Shown here piece by piece: positions 16,777 to 26,125 of a DNA stretch of 64,000 bases; within the stretch, counting starts at the first letter, position 1; every line of letters starts with the position of its first letter. Source of the stretch: Bradyrhizobium sp. Ghvi. GTDB taxonomy: Bacteria > Pseudomonadota > Alphaproteobacteria > Rhizobiales > Xanthobacteraceae. The notes beneath the pieces are model-generated. The model was not told the DNA's origin. It saw nothing but the letters and a program-made list of their open reading frames with translations, and ran no database searches. The stretch covers positions 62,001-126,000 of the forward strand of contig NZ_FOVU01000009.1 of the NCBI RefSeq assembly GCF_900115265.1, written 5' to 3'. Position numbers and translations under genes: made by a program.

Positions 16777-17558
16777 TCTCGGCAGATGTCATGACCAGAC
16801 GTGCTGCACCCGTGCTGGCTTGCGTGGGTTTGTTGGCGGTGTGGCAGATCGCCTCGCTCGCGTTGGAGAGCGATAGTTTCCCAACTGCGCTTGAAGCGAT
16901 CCGGACGATACCGGACATCCTCGGCGACAAGGAATCCCTGATCAATATCCTGGCGTCACTCCGTCGCATGACGATCGGGTTCGGCATCGCGGTACTGGTT
17001 TCGATTCCGCTCGGCCTGTCGATGGGCCGCAGCCGGGCTGTCGCGGCCTTCTTCAACCCGCTGCTCATGGTAGTCTACCCGGTGCCGAAGGCGGCATTGA
17101 TGCCGATCATCATGCTGTGGCTCGGTGTCGGGGACATTACTAAGACGCTGGTGATCTTCCTCGGCGTCAGCCTTCCCGTAATCTATCACAGCTTTGAGGG
17201 TGCCAAGGCCGTCGAGGAGAAGATGCTATGGTCGGGCGCGGCGATGGGACTCTCGCCTTTGCAGCGCCTGGTCCGGATTGTGTTGCCTGCCGCGCTTCCG
17301 GAAATCCTGACCGGATGCCGCACCGGGCTGGTGCTGGCACTGATCACGATGATCACAAGCGAGATGATTGCGCGCCAGTCGGGAGCGGGGAACATCCTGT
17401 TCAACGCGCTTGATATGGGCCAGTACGACACGGTCTACGCAATGATCATCATCGTCGGTGCGATGGGCATTTGCCTCGATGCGGCGTTCGAGCGCATTCG
17501 TGCAAGGCTCGTGCGCTGGTCTGAACCGCAGTTCGACATGCCGCTCAGTTTCTCATGA
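16773..17558 (+). CDS. ABC transporter permease (NitT/TauT type)
   Basis: This 261-residue inner-membrane protein has six predicted helices and the ATPase-contact loop WSGAAMGLSPLQRLVRIVLP. The TTG start at 16773 overlaps the ATPase stop (TTGA); an ATG at 16791 is the alternative. It pairs with the second permease gene that begins on its stop codon. Confidence 0.88.
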   Translation: MISADVMTRRAAPVLACVGLLAVWQIASLALESDSFPTALEAIRTIPDILGDKESLINILASLRRMTIGFGIAVLVSIPLGLSMGRSRAVAAFFNPLLMVVYPVPKAALMPIIMLWLGVGDITKTLVIFLGVSLPVIYHSFEGAKAVEEKMLWSGAAMGLSPLQRLVRIVLPAALPEILTGCRTGLVLALITMITSEMIARQSGAGNILFNALDMGQYDTVYAMIIIVGAMGICLDAAFERIRARLVRWSEPQFDMPLSFS

Positions 17559-18322
17559 TGCCGCGTTCTCTCTCAGCAAACCTCATCTTCGGGCTGACGC
17601 CAATCACACTGGTGATCGCGCTGTGGCAAGGCCTCGTCTCGCTCGGCTTCGCGCCTGTAGTCCTGCTGCCGCCGCCGGGGGTCGTCTTCGGCCGGCTGCT
17701 CCAGCAACTCGTGACCTGGACGTTCCAGCAGGAAATCGCGGCGACGCTGATCCGGCTGTTTGCGGGCTTCGCGATTGCGGTCGTGCTTGGCGTCAGTGTC
17801 GGTATTGCGGCCGCCGCCAGTCCTGCCATCAACGCCGTGGTTCGGCCGATCGTGCGGGTTTTGGCGCCATTGCCGAAGGTCGCCCTCTATCCGGCACTGC
17901 TGCTGTTGCTTGGTTTCGGCCACGGGTCGAAGATCACTCTGGTGAGCGCGGATGCGCTCTTTCCCATCCTGCTCTCTACCTATTACGGGGCTTCGACCGT
18001 GGAGCAGAAGCTGATCTGGTCGGCGATGGCGGCGGGAACGCCGCGGTATGACATCCTGTTCAAGGTCGTGTTGCCTGCAGCGATGCCGTCGATCCTGACC
18101 GGATGTCGCATCGGCCTTGTCATTTCCTGCATCGTGGTGTTTCTGGCCGAGATGATCACGTCGACGGACGGCCTCGGCCATGCGCTCGTGACGGCGGCTC
18201 GGACGTTCCAGGCGGTCGACATGTTCGTGCCGCTGATTACGATCTCGCTGCTCGGATTGATCCTGAATGCCTTGTTGGGAGCCGTGCGATCGTACCTCCT
18301 GCGGGGCTTTCCAGAGGCATGA
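17555..18322 (+). CDS. ABC transporter permease (NitT/TauT type), second copy
   Basis: The 255-residue membrane protein resembles the preceding permease, with the contact loop WSAMAAGTPRYDILFKVVLP. Its ATG overlaps the upstream stop by four bases. Two different permeases imply a heterodimeric channel. The NicX-like gene follows after 37 bases on the same strand and may be in the same transcript. Confidence 0.88.
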   Translation: MMPRSLSANLIFGLTPITLVIALWQGLVSLGFAPVVLLPPPGVVFGRLLQQLVTWTFQQEIAATLIRLFAGFAIAVVLGVSVGIAAAASPAINAVVRPIVRVLAPLPKVALYPALLLLLGFGHGSKITLVSADALFPILLSTYYGASTVEQKLIWSAMAAGTPRYDILFKVVLPAAMPSILTGCRIGLVISCIVVFLAEMITSTDGLGHALVTAARTFQAVDMFVPLITISLLGLILNALLGAVRSYLLRGFPEA

Positions 18323-18359
18323 GCTGACGAACAAGAAACCAGAAGACCGGGAGTGAACC

Positions 18360-19406
18360 ATGCTGGCTGATCGCATCGAGGCAAAATGGATTGACGCGTT
18401 TTGCGAAATCTTTGAGCGTTGCGCCGTCAACGCCGGCGATACTGCGGCGATACTTTCGGAAACCCAGTCGCGCGCGCTCAACGTACATCTGGCGGAGCTC
18501 GCGCTGCTGCGCATGGGCGCGCGGCCGTTTCACGTCGTGATGCCGACGCCGCGCAACCGGAACATCGTTCCCGTTCGCTCGACAGGGGCCAGCGAGGCGA
18601 TCCAGAAGCTCGGTCCCGTGATCAGCGCGCTTCAGCAGGCGGGGTTTGTGGTCGATTGCACCATCGAGGGCCTGATGCATGCGGCGGAGACGCCCGAGAT
18701 CCTGAAGGCCGGTGCGCGTATCCTGGTGATCTCCAACGAGCATCCCGAGGCGCTGGAGCGGATGGTGCCGGATCCGATGCTCGAGAAGCGCGTGCGCGCC
18801 GCGGCGAAGATGCTGCGCGGGACCAAACGAATGCGGGTCACTTCGAAGGCCGGCACGGCGCTCGATGTGGACATGGTCGGCGCTTCGACGGTCGGTGTGT
18901 GGGGCTGGACCGACAAGCCGGGTACGCTGGCACATTGGCCGGGGGGTATCGTCGTCAGCTTCCCAAAGAGTGGGACGATCAATGGCACGCTGGTGATGGC
19001 GCCCGGCGATATTAATCTCACGTTCAAGCGCTACCTGGCGTCGCCCGTGAAGATGACCTTGAAAGACGATTACATCGTCGAGCTGGAAGGCGAGGGCACG
19101 GACGCGGCGATGATGCGCGCTTATCTCGCCGCCTGGGGGGACCGCGAGGCTTATGCCGTGTCGCATGTCGGCTTCGGCATGAATCCGGGTGCTCGCTATG
19201 AGGCGCTGTCGATGTATGACCAGCGCGACACCAACGGGACTGAGATTCGTGCGGTCTCCGGCAACTTCCTGTTTTCGACCGGCGCCAATGAATTCGCCGG
19301 CCGCTACACCGCGGGGCATTTCGACCTGCCGATGATGGGAACGACCATCGAGCTCGATGGCGTCGCGGTGGTCCGCGAAGGTGTCCTCCAGGATATCTTC
19401 GGCTAG
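18360..19406 (+). CDS. NicX-like dihydroxypyridine-type ring-cleavage dioxygenase
   Basis: The 348-residue protein follows 2,5-dihydroxypyridine 5,6-dioxygenase (NicX) along its length: VVDCTIEGLMHAAETPEIL, RMRVTSKAGTALDVDM, a Trp-Pro-Gly-Gly block, and AVSHVGFGMNPGARYEALSM. The NicX iron ligands His265, His318 and Asp320 have counterparts at His269, His320 and Asp322. The family shares the M29 aminopeptidase-like fold, so automatic annotation may say leucyl aminopeptidase. GGGAG precedes the ATG. The true substrate may be another hydroxylated N-heterocycle or aromatic. Confidence 0.75.
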   Translation: MLADRIEAKWIDAFCEIFERCAVNAGDTAAILSETQSRALNVHLAELALLRMGARPFHVVMPTPRNRNIVPVRSTGASEAIQKLGPVISALQQAGFVVDCTIEGLMHAAETPEILKAGARILVISNEHPEALERMVPDPMLEKRVRAAAKMLRGTKRMRVTSKAGTALDVDMVGASTVGVWGWTDKPGTLAHWPGGIVVSFPKSGTINGTLVMAPGDINLTFKRYLASPVKMTLKDDYIVELEGEGTDAAMMRAYLAAWGDREAYAVSHVGFGMNPGARYEALSMYDQRDTNGTEIRAVSGNFLFSTGANEFAGRYTAGHFDLPMMGTTIELDGVAVVREGVLQDIFG

Positions 19407-20395
19407 CCGCGGTCGGTAACCGGCGGGCGGGCAAGGTCGAAGTGCCGAAGCAGGTCGACCATGGCCTGGAGCCGTTTCGCGCGATAGGCGTCGACGTCCA
19501 TGCCCGAGTAATCGAGGAAGCCTGCGCCGGTGCGCAAGCCGATCCGGCCTTCGTGCATGTTGCGAGAGATGACGTCTGGCGCCCGGTAGCGGTCGCTGCC
19601 GAGTGCGCGCTCGAGGTAGCGGCTGGCGTAGTACAGAATGTCCCCTCCGCCCCAATCGATGAACTCGAGCAGTCCGAGCACGGCATAGCGGAAGCCGAAC
19701 CCGTAGCGGATCGCTTTGTCTATCTCTTCCGCGCTGGCGACGCCTTCCTCGACCATGCGCGCGGCCTCATTCATGGCGAGGGCCTGGATTCGCGGGACAA
19801 TGAAGCCGGGCGTCGCCGCACAGACCACCGGCACCTTGCCGATGCCTTCAAGCAGGGCCTTCACTTCATCGACGACGGTTGGGTCCGTGGCTTTGCCAGG
19901 TGACACTTCCACGAGCGGAATCAGATAGGCCGGGTTGAGCCAGTGCACATTGAGGAAGCGGCAAGGATTCAGGATTGCGCCGGAGAGATCGTCGACCAGG
20001 ATGGTTGACGTCGTCGATGCAATGACCGTGTTGGGGCCGACCTGTCTCGAAGCCGCCGCGAGCACCTCGCGCTTGAGCTCGACGATCTCAGGAACGCCCT
20101 CGAACACAATTCCGGCTCCGGACAGCGCGGCGCCGCTTTGGTTCGCCGGCACCACCGAAACCCGAGCGATGAGCGGATCGACGTCTGCCTCAGCCAGCAG
20201 CCCCAGCTTCGAGAGGCTGACAAAAGTCTTCCTGACTTCGCCGAGCGCGTCCGCCTCCAGTCTGGCGAAATCTTCCTCCGCGCGCGCCTTGATGTCGATC
20301 ATCGTGACCGTATGCCCCGCATAGGCGAACGCGACGGCGATGCCGCGGCCCATGCGACCAGCCCCGAGGCAGGCAATGTTGGCGCGTCGGGCCAT
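19403..20395 (-). CDS. 3-hydroxyacyl-CoA dehydrogenase
   Basis: The 330-residue protein has the NAD fold CLGAGRMGRGIAVAFAYAGH, the active-site region NVHWLNPAYLIPLVEVSPG and a C-terminal 3HCDH domain with TPGFIVPRIQALAMNEAARM. It oxidises 3-hydroxyacyl-CoA during beta-oxidation. It is the last gene of a five-gene leftward operon. Its stop overlaps the stop of the convergent NicX-like gene in the palindrome GGCTAGCC. GAAGGA at the end of the upstream gene serves as its ribosome-binding site. Confidence 0.88.
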   Translation of the reverse strand: MARRANIACLGAGRMGRGIAVAFAYAGHTVTMIDIKARAEEDFARLEADALGEVRKTFVSLSKLGLLAEADVDPLIARVSVVPANQSGAALSGAGIVFEGVPEIVELKREVLAAASRQVGPNTVIASTTSTILVDDLSGAILNPCRFLNVHWLNPAYLIPLVEVSPGKATDPTVVDEVKALLEGIGKVPVVCAATPGFIVPRIQALAMNEAARMVEEGVASAEEIDKAIRYGFGFRYAVLGLLEFIDWGGGDILYYASRYLERALGSDRYRAPDVISRNMHEGRIGLRTGAGFLDYSGMDVDAYRAKRLQAMVDLLRHFDLARPPVTDRG

Positions 20396-20398
20396 CAG

Positions 20399-21487
20399 TC
20401 AGAATCCTTCGCGAAGCAGTGTTTGCAATTCAGCCTTGTGAAGCTTGCCAAGCCCCAAGGTCTCCAACGTGCGGCCGCCTTGCGCAAAATCCTCGCCACA
20501 GATTGCGCTGCCGATGGCGAGGAACGCCTTGGCGAGCGGCGTGCCCACGCCCGCCAGCCCGGCGACGGACACCAGCAGCGATAGTCCCAGCCTCAAATCC
20601 TCGCGCATGTAGCGGTGCTCGGTCAGCACGATCCGCTCCCGCCAGTCGCCGGAGTCCGTCAGGCGATCATGCGAGCCGCGGCCGTACATCCAGATCTCGC
20701 CTTCATTGGCGTAGTGATGAGCGAGCGGAAAGTGTGGAGCGCCATATCCAAGCGCTTCGCGCACCGCGATCCGCTCTGCATCCAGTGCATCCGTCACCCG
20801 CCGGATCGAAGGCTGCGTGCCCTCCTTGTGAATGTCCCATCGCTCAAAGTGCTCGATCGGGCCAGCGTTCATTACGATCAGCGGTGGATGAATGATGGGT
20901 CCTGCGTTCATCAGCGCACCGGATAGCGCGTCACCGCACGGCTCGATCACATCCGGGAAAGCGCGTCCGATCACCTCCAGGGCGTGAGGTGCCTGGTGGA
21001 GCGGGAAAACGCCGACCGGTAGCCGCTTGGCGCGGATGGTGATCGCGACCTCGAACGAGCCATGCTTGCGGGTCAGCCATGGCAGCGTGCCAGTTTCAGC
21101 GAAGCTTGCTTTGGCAGGGTTGCCGGCGTTCCGTACAGCTTGCGCGAAGATCATCGAGCCGAAGGTGGCGGGCGGCAGAAACACGACTTGGCCGTCCCGG
21201 AGGTGAGGGGCAAGCTGGCGGGCGATATGCGGCTGAGCAAAGGCAGGAGCAGGACACAGGACCAGCTCGACCCCGCTCACGGCTTCGGCGATGTCGGTGG
21301 TCACCAATGCTAGCTTCACGTCGTGACGCCCGTTGTGATCCTTCACAACGATGCGTGAGCCGGCGGCACGGTGTGCATCGACCTGTCCTGCGTCGCGGCG
21401 CCAAAGCCTGATCTCATGCCCCGACAGCGCAAAATCGCCGGCGGCCGCGAAGGAACCGTTTCCCCCACCCAGAACCGCAATCCTCAA
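20399..21487 (-). CDS. octopine/nopaline dehydrogenase family oxidoreductase
   Basis: The 362-residue protein has the Rossmann start IAVLGGGNGSFAAAGDFALS and the opine dehydrogenase C-terminal motif MNAGPIIHPPLIVMNAG. Family members join amino acids and 2-oxo acids reductively, or act on other substrates by NAD(P)H. The TTG start is supported by AAGGAG seven bases upstream and by the TTGA overlap with the ligase stop. Its place between an acyl-CoA ligase and a 3-hydroxyacyl-CoA dehydrogenase is unusual and hints at a nitrogenous intermediate. Confidence 0.8.
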   Translation of the reverse strand: MRIAVLGGGNGSFAAAGDFALSGHEIRLWRRDAGQVDAHRAAGSRIVVKDHNGRHDVKLALVTTDIAEAVSGVELVLCPAPAFAQPHIARQLAPHLRDGQVVFLPPATFGSMIFAQAVRNAGNPAKASFAETGTLPWLTRKHGSFEVAITIRAKRLPVGVFPLHQAPHALEVIGRAFPDVIEPCGDALSGALMNAGPIIHPPLIVMNAGPIEHFERWDIHKEGTQPSIRRVTDALDAERIAVREALGYGAPHFPLAHHYANEGEIWMYGRGSHDRLTDSGDWRERIVLTEHRYMREDLRLGLSLLVSVAGLAGVGTPLAKAFLAIGSAICGEDFAQGGRTLETLGLGKLHKAELQTLLREGF

Positions 21488-23016
21488 GATACTTCTCCTT
21501 GCGCGCGCGATTGCGCATCAAGCTGCTTCAGCAGGAAGTGCTGGACCTTGCCGAGCGCGGTGCGCGGCAAGTCGGCGACGAAAACGATGTCGCGCGGAAC
21601 CTTGTAGCGGGCGAGCTGGGCCTGAACGTGCGCTCTCAGCTCGTCCGCTTCGAGCCGGCAGCCAGATCGCCGGATGACATAGGCGACCGGGACCTCTTCC
21701 CAGCGGGGGTCCGGCCTTCCGATCACGGCGCATTCGCTGACGTCTGGATGTTCCAGCAGGACGCGCTCGACCTCGGCCGGGTAGATGTTCTCGCCGCCTG
21801 AAATGATCATGTTCTTCTTGCGATCGCGAACCCAGAAATAGCCGTCGGCATCGCACAGGCCGATATCGCCGGTGCGATACCAGCCGTCGTGCAGCGCGTC
21901 GCGCGTCGCATCCGCATTGCCCCAATATTCGAAGAATACGTTCGGGCCACGTACCGCGATTTCGCCGGGCGTGCCCGCGGGCACTTCATGGCCGGCCTGA
22001 TCGATCACCTTCGCTTCGCAGCAGAGGCCGGAGAGTCCGGTCGATCCCGTGCGCGACAGGTCGCCGCCGAGGCGGGTATAGACGGCGATAGGGCAGGTTT
22101 CCGTCGAGCCGTAAACCTGGAGCACAGGCACGCCGCGCGCGACGAAGCGGTCGATCAGGTGCGGCGGCACGATGGTCGAGCCGGTGGCGACGGCTTTCAG
22201 CGAAGAGAGATCAGTCGTTGCCCAAGCGGGGTGCTCGCTGACGGCCTGGATGATCGCCGGCACCATCACCGTAAGCGTCGGGCGTTCTCGCTCGATGGTC
22301 GCGAGCGCCGTATCAGGCGCGAAGCGGGCATGGATCGTGACGGTCGCGCCAAGCTGGAGCGCCGCCGTTGTCTGAATGTTGAGACCGCCGACGTGGAAGA
22401 ACGGCAGCACCGTCAGCACGTGATCGTCAGACGTCATGTTGTGCATGTGCTGGCTCATGACGCCGTTCCACAACAGCGCCTCCTGGCGCAGCACTGCTCC
22501 TTTCGGCCGACCAGTCGTGCCTGACGTGTAGACGATGAGCAGCGGACAGGACAGATCGGTGTGCGGGTTGCGGCCGCTGCTTTCCTTGTGTGCCAGCAAG
22601 CTTTCGAAGGCCGTGCCGAGCGGTGGTACGAAATCAAGGCCGACAACAGCAGTCCCCAACGCAAGTTTAGGAAGAACTCCAGCAAAGGCCTGCTCGAGCA
22701 CGAGCACCTTGGCGCCGGCGTCGTTGAGAATGAACAGCTGCTCGGCGACCGCCAGTCGCCAGTTCAGCGGCACCAGCATCGCGCCGAGCCGCGCGCAGGC
22801 ATAGAGCAGGACCAGATAGTCCGGCCGGTTCAGGCTCAGGACCGCGACGCGGTCACCACGGCCGACGCCGAGTTCCTGCTTCAAGGCTGAGGCGGTCCGT
22901 TCGATGCGCTCCGCAAACGCCGCGTAGCTTAGCCGTTCGCCTTCGAAGGCAATGGCCGTCTTGTCTGGCGCAAATGCCGCGTTGCGATCGATCAGACTGC
23001 AGAGATCCACGGTCAA
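21484..23016 (-). CDS. AMP-forming acyl-CoA synthetase
   Basis: The 510-residue protein has the AMP-binding core LLIVYTSGTTGRPKGAV, the YGSTETCP motif, GWYRTGDIG and the C-terminal RKKNMIISGGENIYPAEVE, with the catalytic Lys in PRTALGKVQHF. It activates a carboxylic acid to its CoA thioester with ATP. It overlaps both neighbours by four bases, so the operon is translationally coupled. The TTG start is likely but not certain; a GTG lies two codons further in. Confidence 0.88.
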   Translation of the reverse strand: MTVDLCSLIDRNAAFAPDKTAIAFEGERLSYAAFAERIERTASALKQELGVGRGDRVAVLSLNRPDYLVLLYACARLGAMLVPLNWRLAVAEQLFILNDAGAKVLVLEQAFAGVLPKLALGTAVVGLDFVPPLGTAFESLLAHKESSGRNPHTDLSCPLLIVYTSGTTGRPKGAVLRQEALLWNGVMSQHMHNMTSDDHVLTVLPFFHVGGLNIQTTAALQLGATVTIHARFAPDTALATIERERPTLTVMVPAIIQAVSEHPAWATTDLSSLKAVATGSTIVPPHLIDRFVARGVPVLQVYGSTETCPIAVYTRLGGDLSRTGSTGLSGLCCEAKVIDQAGHEVPAGTPGEIAVRGPNVFFEYWGNADATRDALHDGWYRTGDIGLCDADGYFWVRDRKKNMIISGGENIYPAEVERVLLEHPDVSECAVIGRPDPRWEEVPVAYVIRRSGCRLEADELRAHVQAQLARYKVPRDIVFVADLPRTALGKVQHFLLKQLDAQSRAQGEVS

Positions 23017-24302
23017 TCGTCCGTTTCGCCGGCCTCGTATAGCGCCTCGCGACCGATCCGGTCGAGGCAGAGCTCCGCCGTCCAGGGCAGCATCAGCGAG
23101 CCGCAGCGGCTGTCGCGATAGATGCGCTCGAGCGGCAGGGAGCGGAGCATCGCCTGTCCGCCGCAGGTGCGGATCGCAAGTGCGGCGAGCTCATTGGCGC
23201 CTTCCATCACCGAATATTGCGCAGCATAGGCGCGCAGCACTTGCTCCTTGCTCGGATTGGCGCGCGCCTCGGTGACGGCCTGGAACCAGATCGCCTTGAT
23301 CTGCTCCAGCTTGATCTGCATCTGCGCCACCGCGATCTGCTTGGTCGGGTACATTCGGCGCTTAACCGGTGGCATGCCCGGCACCTCCCCGCGCAGATAA
23401 CGCACCGTGAAGTCGTAAGCGGCTTGTGCGAGGCCCATATAGGTTGGCGACAGGGTCAGGAACATGTGTGGCCAGCGCATTGCGGCCTGGAAATAAACCC
23501 CGCGCGGCATCAGCGCGGAATCCTCAGGCACGAACACGTCCTTGAACAGTAGCGTTCGCGAGACCGTTCCGCGCATGCCGAGCGGATCCCAATCGCCGAC
23601 GACGGAAACGCCTTGCGACTTCGCTGATATCGCGAGGTAAAGCGTATTGCGGCGCGAGGCCTTCTCGCCTTCCTCGATCTCGGTGCAGAGCACCCCGTAA
23701 TAGTCGGCGTGGCCGGACAGCGATGCAAAGATCTTCTTGCCGTTGACGATCCAGCCGCCGTCGACAGGCTTTGCCTCCGTGCCGAAGGCAGCGCCGCCGG
23801 CCGCTGCCGCGCCGCCCTCGGAAAAGGGCTGCGAGTAGATTGCGCCATCTGCGACGATGCGCTTGCAATGGATGGCACGCCGCCGCTCATGCTCGGCGCG
23901 ACTCTTCGCGTCCATATCGAGGTCATCGGCCAGAGGCCCGGACCACAGCGTCGAGCAGACATGCATGTTCCATGTCAGCGCGGTTGCGCCGCAATAGCGG
24001 CCGATCTCCGCGGCGGCCAGCGCATAGGTCTGGTAATTCGCGCCCAGCCCGCCGTGCTTCTTGGGGACAGCGATGCCGAGCAGACCGGCGCGATGAAGGT
24101 CACGATAGTTCTCGGTCGGGAACACGGCCTCGCGATCGTAAGCCGCGGCGCGGCCGGCGAAGACGCTCTGACCGATCTCGCGCGCCCGCGCGATGATGTT
24201 GGCTTGCTCCTCGCTCAGGCGGAAGGCCACGGGATCGAAGATCGGCGCATCGAGCACGACCTTGTCGGTTGCGCCGATGGTCTTGCTGACTTGCATGGTC
24301 AT
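23013..24302 (-). CDS. acyl-CoA dehydrogenase
   Basis: The 429-residue flavoprotein has FRLSEEQANIIARAREIG at the N-terminus, LTWNMHVCS and QPFSEGGAAAAGG in the substrate/FAD region, and a helical C-terminus. It introduces a double bond into acyl-CoA. ATG 24302 lies seven bases after the stop of the upstream hydrolase gene; the longer frame to 24416 overlaps that gene and is rejected. Confidence 0.85.
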   Translation of the reverse strand: MTMQVSKTIGATDKVVLDAPIFDPVAFRLSEEQANIIARAREIGQSVFAGRAAAYDREAVFPTENYRDLHRAGLLGIAVPKKHGGLGANYQTYALAAAEIGRYCGATALTWNMHVCSTLWSGPLADDLDMDAKSRAEHERRRAIHCKRIVADGAIYSQPFSEGGAAAAGGAAFGTEAKPVDGGWIVNGKKIFASLSGHADYYGVLCTEIEEGEKASRRNTLYLAISAKSQGVSVVGDWDPLGMRGTVSRTLLFKDVFVPEDSALMPRGVYFQAAMRWPHMFLTLSPTYMGLAQAAYDFTVRYLRGEVPGMPPVKRRMYPTKQIAVAQMQIKLEQIKAIWFQAVTEARANPSKEQVLRAYAAQYSVMEGANELAALAIRTCGGQAMLRSLPLERIYRDSRCGSLMLPWTAELCLDRIGREALYEAGETDD

Positions 24303-24309
24303 GGCGCAG

Positions 24310-25128
24310 TCATCCGTGTTTTGCGACGATGGAATCGAGGAAGCTGCCGAGCGCTTTGTCGAAGGCATCTGGTCGTTCAAGGTTGGCAAGATGGCCGACG
24401 CCGGGGAGTTCGACATATTCGGCCGCGGGAATATAGGTCGCCATCTTCGCCATCATTGGCGCAGGCGCATTATTGTCCTTGGAACCGGACAGCAGCAGGG
24501 TCGGCACGGAAATGTCCTTGAGCGTGCTGCGCTGATCGAAGCCGATCAAGGCGAGCATCATGGCGCGATAGCTTGCTTCGGGCACGCTTGCCATGCACTC
24601 GCGCGCAAGCTCCATTCCCTTGGGATCCGGATCATCGCCGACGAGCTCCTTCACCAGGGAAGGTGCGAGCGACTTCATCGTCTCGCCGCGATTGAGCGGG
24701 CCAAGCCGCGCTTCAATGAACGATTTCTGCCACTCGCCATCGGCCTTCCCGAACGCCGGGCTGGTTTGCGCGAGGACAACGGCGCGGACGAGTTTCGGCG
24801 ATTGCGTCAACCATTTCTGGACGATCATCCCGCCAATGGAATGGCCGACCAGAATGGGCTTTGCCGCGCCGATCTGTTCGATGAATTGCTGGAGTGCATC
24901 TGCCAAGGCAGCGATGCTCACACGTGCGAGCGGCGCCGAGCGGCCATAGCCGGGCATGTCCCACGCAATCGCGTGGAAACGGTCGCCAAATGTAGCGAGC
25001 TGCAGCCGCCAGGCCCGTGCTGCGCCGCCAATCCCATGCAGGAAAATCAAGGGTGCTGCGCCCGGCTTGCCCGCGGCTTCATAGGCGAAACGCCCGTCTT
25101 TTGTTGTCATTGGCGCAGGCTGCGACAC
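24310..25128 (-). CDS. alpha/beta-fold hydrolase
   Basis: The 272-residue protein has the HGIGGAARAW oxyanion loop, the nucleophile elbow GHSIGG with the catalytic Ser, and a late VGHLANLERPD block with the catalytic His. It could open a ring or cleave a C-C or amide bond, as NicD or MhpC relatives do. The GTG start at 25128 has AAAGGA six bases upstream; ATG 25110 is the alternative. It is the first gene of the leftward operon, and the divergent SDR gene shares its control region with a probable MarR operator. Confidence 0.83.
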   Translation of the reverse strand: MSQPAPMTTKDGRFAYEAAGKPGAAPLIFLHGIGGAARAWRLQLATFGDRFHAIAWDMPGYGRSAPLARVSIAALADALQQFIEQIGAAKPILVGHSIGGMIVQKWLTQSPKLVRAVVLAQTSPAFGKADGEWQKSFIEARLGPLNRGETMKSLAPSLVKELVGDDPDPKGMELARECMASVPEASYRAMMLALIGFDQRSTLKDISVPTLLLSGSKDNNAPAPMMAKMATYIPAAEYVELPGVGHLANLERPDAFDKALGSFLDSIVAKHG

Positions 25129-25189
25129 GCGACATCCTTTTGCTTGGCCAGGCGATGCTAACAGGCCTGCAGGGGATGAAAAGGCATAA

Positions 25190-25203
25190 TTTTATACTTA
25201 AAG
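25190..25203. promoter_or_regulatory. probable MarR operator, site 1
   Basis: TTTTA-TACT-TAAAG matches the TTTTA-N4-TAAAA palindrome in 13 of 14 defined and spacer positions apart from the last base. It lies in the divergent region between the hydrolase and SDR genes. Confidence 0.5.
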
Positions 25204-25268
25204 CAATTTTCGGGCCGGTCTCCCGCATACGGCATTCGCAGCGTCGAACGGCGCTTTCGTTGCAAAAA

Positions 25269-25282
25269 CTTGAAGGTTAAAA
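25269..25282. promoter_or_regulatory. possible MarR operator half-site
   Basis: CTTGA-AGGT-TAAAA keeps the right arm of the palindrome and has a degenerate left arm. It lies 41 bases before the SDR start. Confidence 0.3.
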
Positions 25283-25322
25283 TATATCGAGGGAACGATC
25301 AGCAGAACCAGGGAGCAGGCGC

Positions 25323-26084
25323 ATGTCCGGGTTGCCGCATTCGGCGCACGCGCTGGTGACCGGGGGAGGCCGCGGCATCGGCCGCGCGATTGCGACGTCC
25401 CTTGTCGGGGCTGGTGCCACTGTGACAGTGCTCGGCCGCAGCGCTGCTCCTCTCAAAGAGGCTGTCAACGCGGGCGGCGCGCACTATGCAGCTGTTGCCG
25501 ATGTTTCGGACGAAACTGCGCTGAACGCAGCGGTCGCCGAAGCCCACGCACGAAAGCCGGTCGATATCCTGATCGCCAACGCCGGCACCGCCGAGTCCGC
25601 CCCATTTGCGAAATCGGACAGTGCTCTTTTTGCGCGCATGATGGACGTCAATTTCATGGGTGTTGTCCATGCCGCCCGCGCTGTGCTGCCCGGGATGAAG
25701 GATCGCCCGTATGGGCGCGTCGTCGCCATTGCATCGACGGCCGGGCTCAAAGGCTATGCCTATGTAAGCGCGTACGCGGCGGCGAAGCACGCCGTGATCG
25801 GTCTCGTGCGTTCGCTGGCTCTCGAGATGGCCGGCAGTAACGTCACCGTGAATGCGGTGTGCCCCGGCTTCACCGACACTGATCTGGTTGCCGGCAGCAT
25901 CGACAACATCATGAAGAAGACCGGACGAACCCGCGAGCAGGCGATCGCCGAGCTCGCCAAGCACAATCCGCAAGGCCGCCTGATCACGCCACGAGAGGTA
26001 GCGAATGCGGTCCTCTGGCTGTGCAGCGAGGACGCTGGAGCGATCACTGGTCAGGCGATTGCAGTCGCCGGTGGCGAAATCTAG
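25323..26084 (+). CDS. short-chain dehydrogenase/reductase
   Basis: The 253-residue SDR has the cofactor motif TGGGRGIGRA, NAG at about residue 88, the catalytic Ser, and Tyr-x3-Lys in SAYAAAKHAV. The C-terminus GAITGQAIAVAGGE is typical. It probably acts as a 3-hydroxyacyl-CoA or alcohol dehydrogenase in the CoA-dependent aromatic pathway, since an enoyl-CoA hydratase gene follows and a MarR operator precedes it. Confidence 0.88.
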   Translation: MSGLPHSAHALVTGGGRGIGRAIATSLVGAGATVTVLGRSAAPLKEAVNAGGAHYAAVADVSDETALNAAVAEAHARKPVDILIANAGTAESAPFAKSDSALFARMMDVNFMGVVHAARAVLPGMKDRPYGRVVAIASTAGLKGYAYVSAYAAAKHAVIGLVRSLALEMAGSNVTVNAVCPGFTDTDLVAGSIDNIMKKTGRTREQAIAELAKHNPQGRLITPREVANAVLWLCSEDAGAITGQAIAVAGGEI

Positions 26085-26125
26085 CGCGTTGCGCAGGCGC
26101 GGACCAAGGAAGCTAAGGAGATCGT

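Noticed and set aside
18360..19406. Simple call as leucyl aminopeptidase
   Set aside because: The HxGxG and GHxD iron-ligand pattern and overall layout match NicX better than metal-dependent aminopeptidases.
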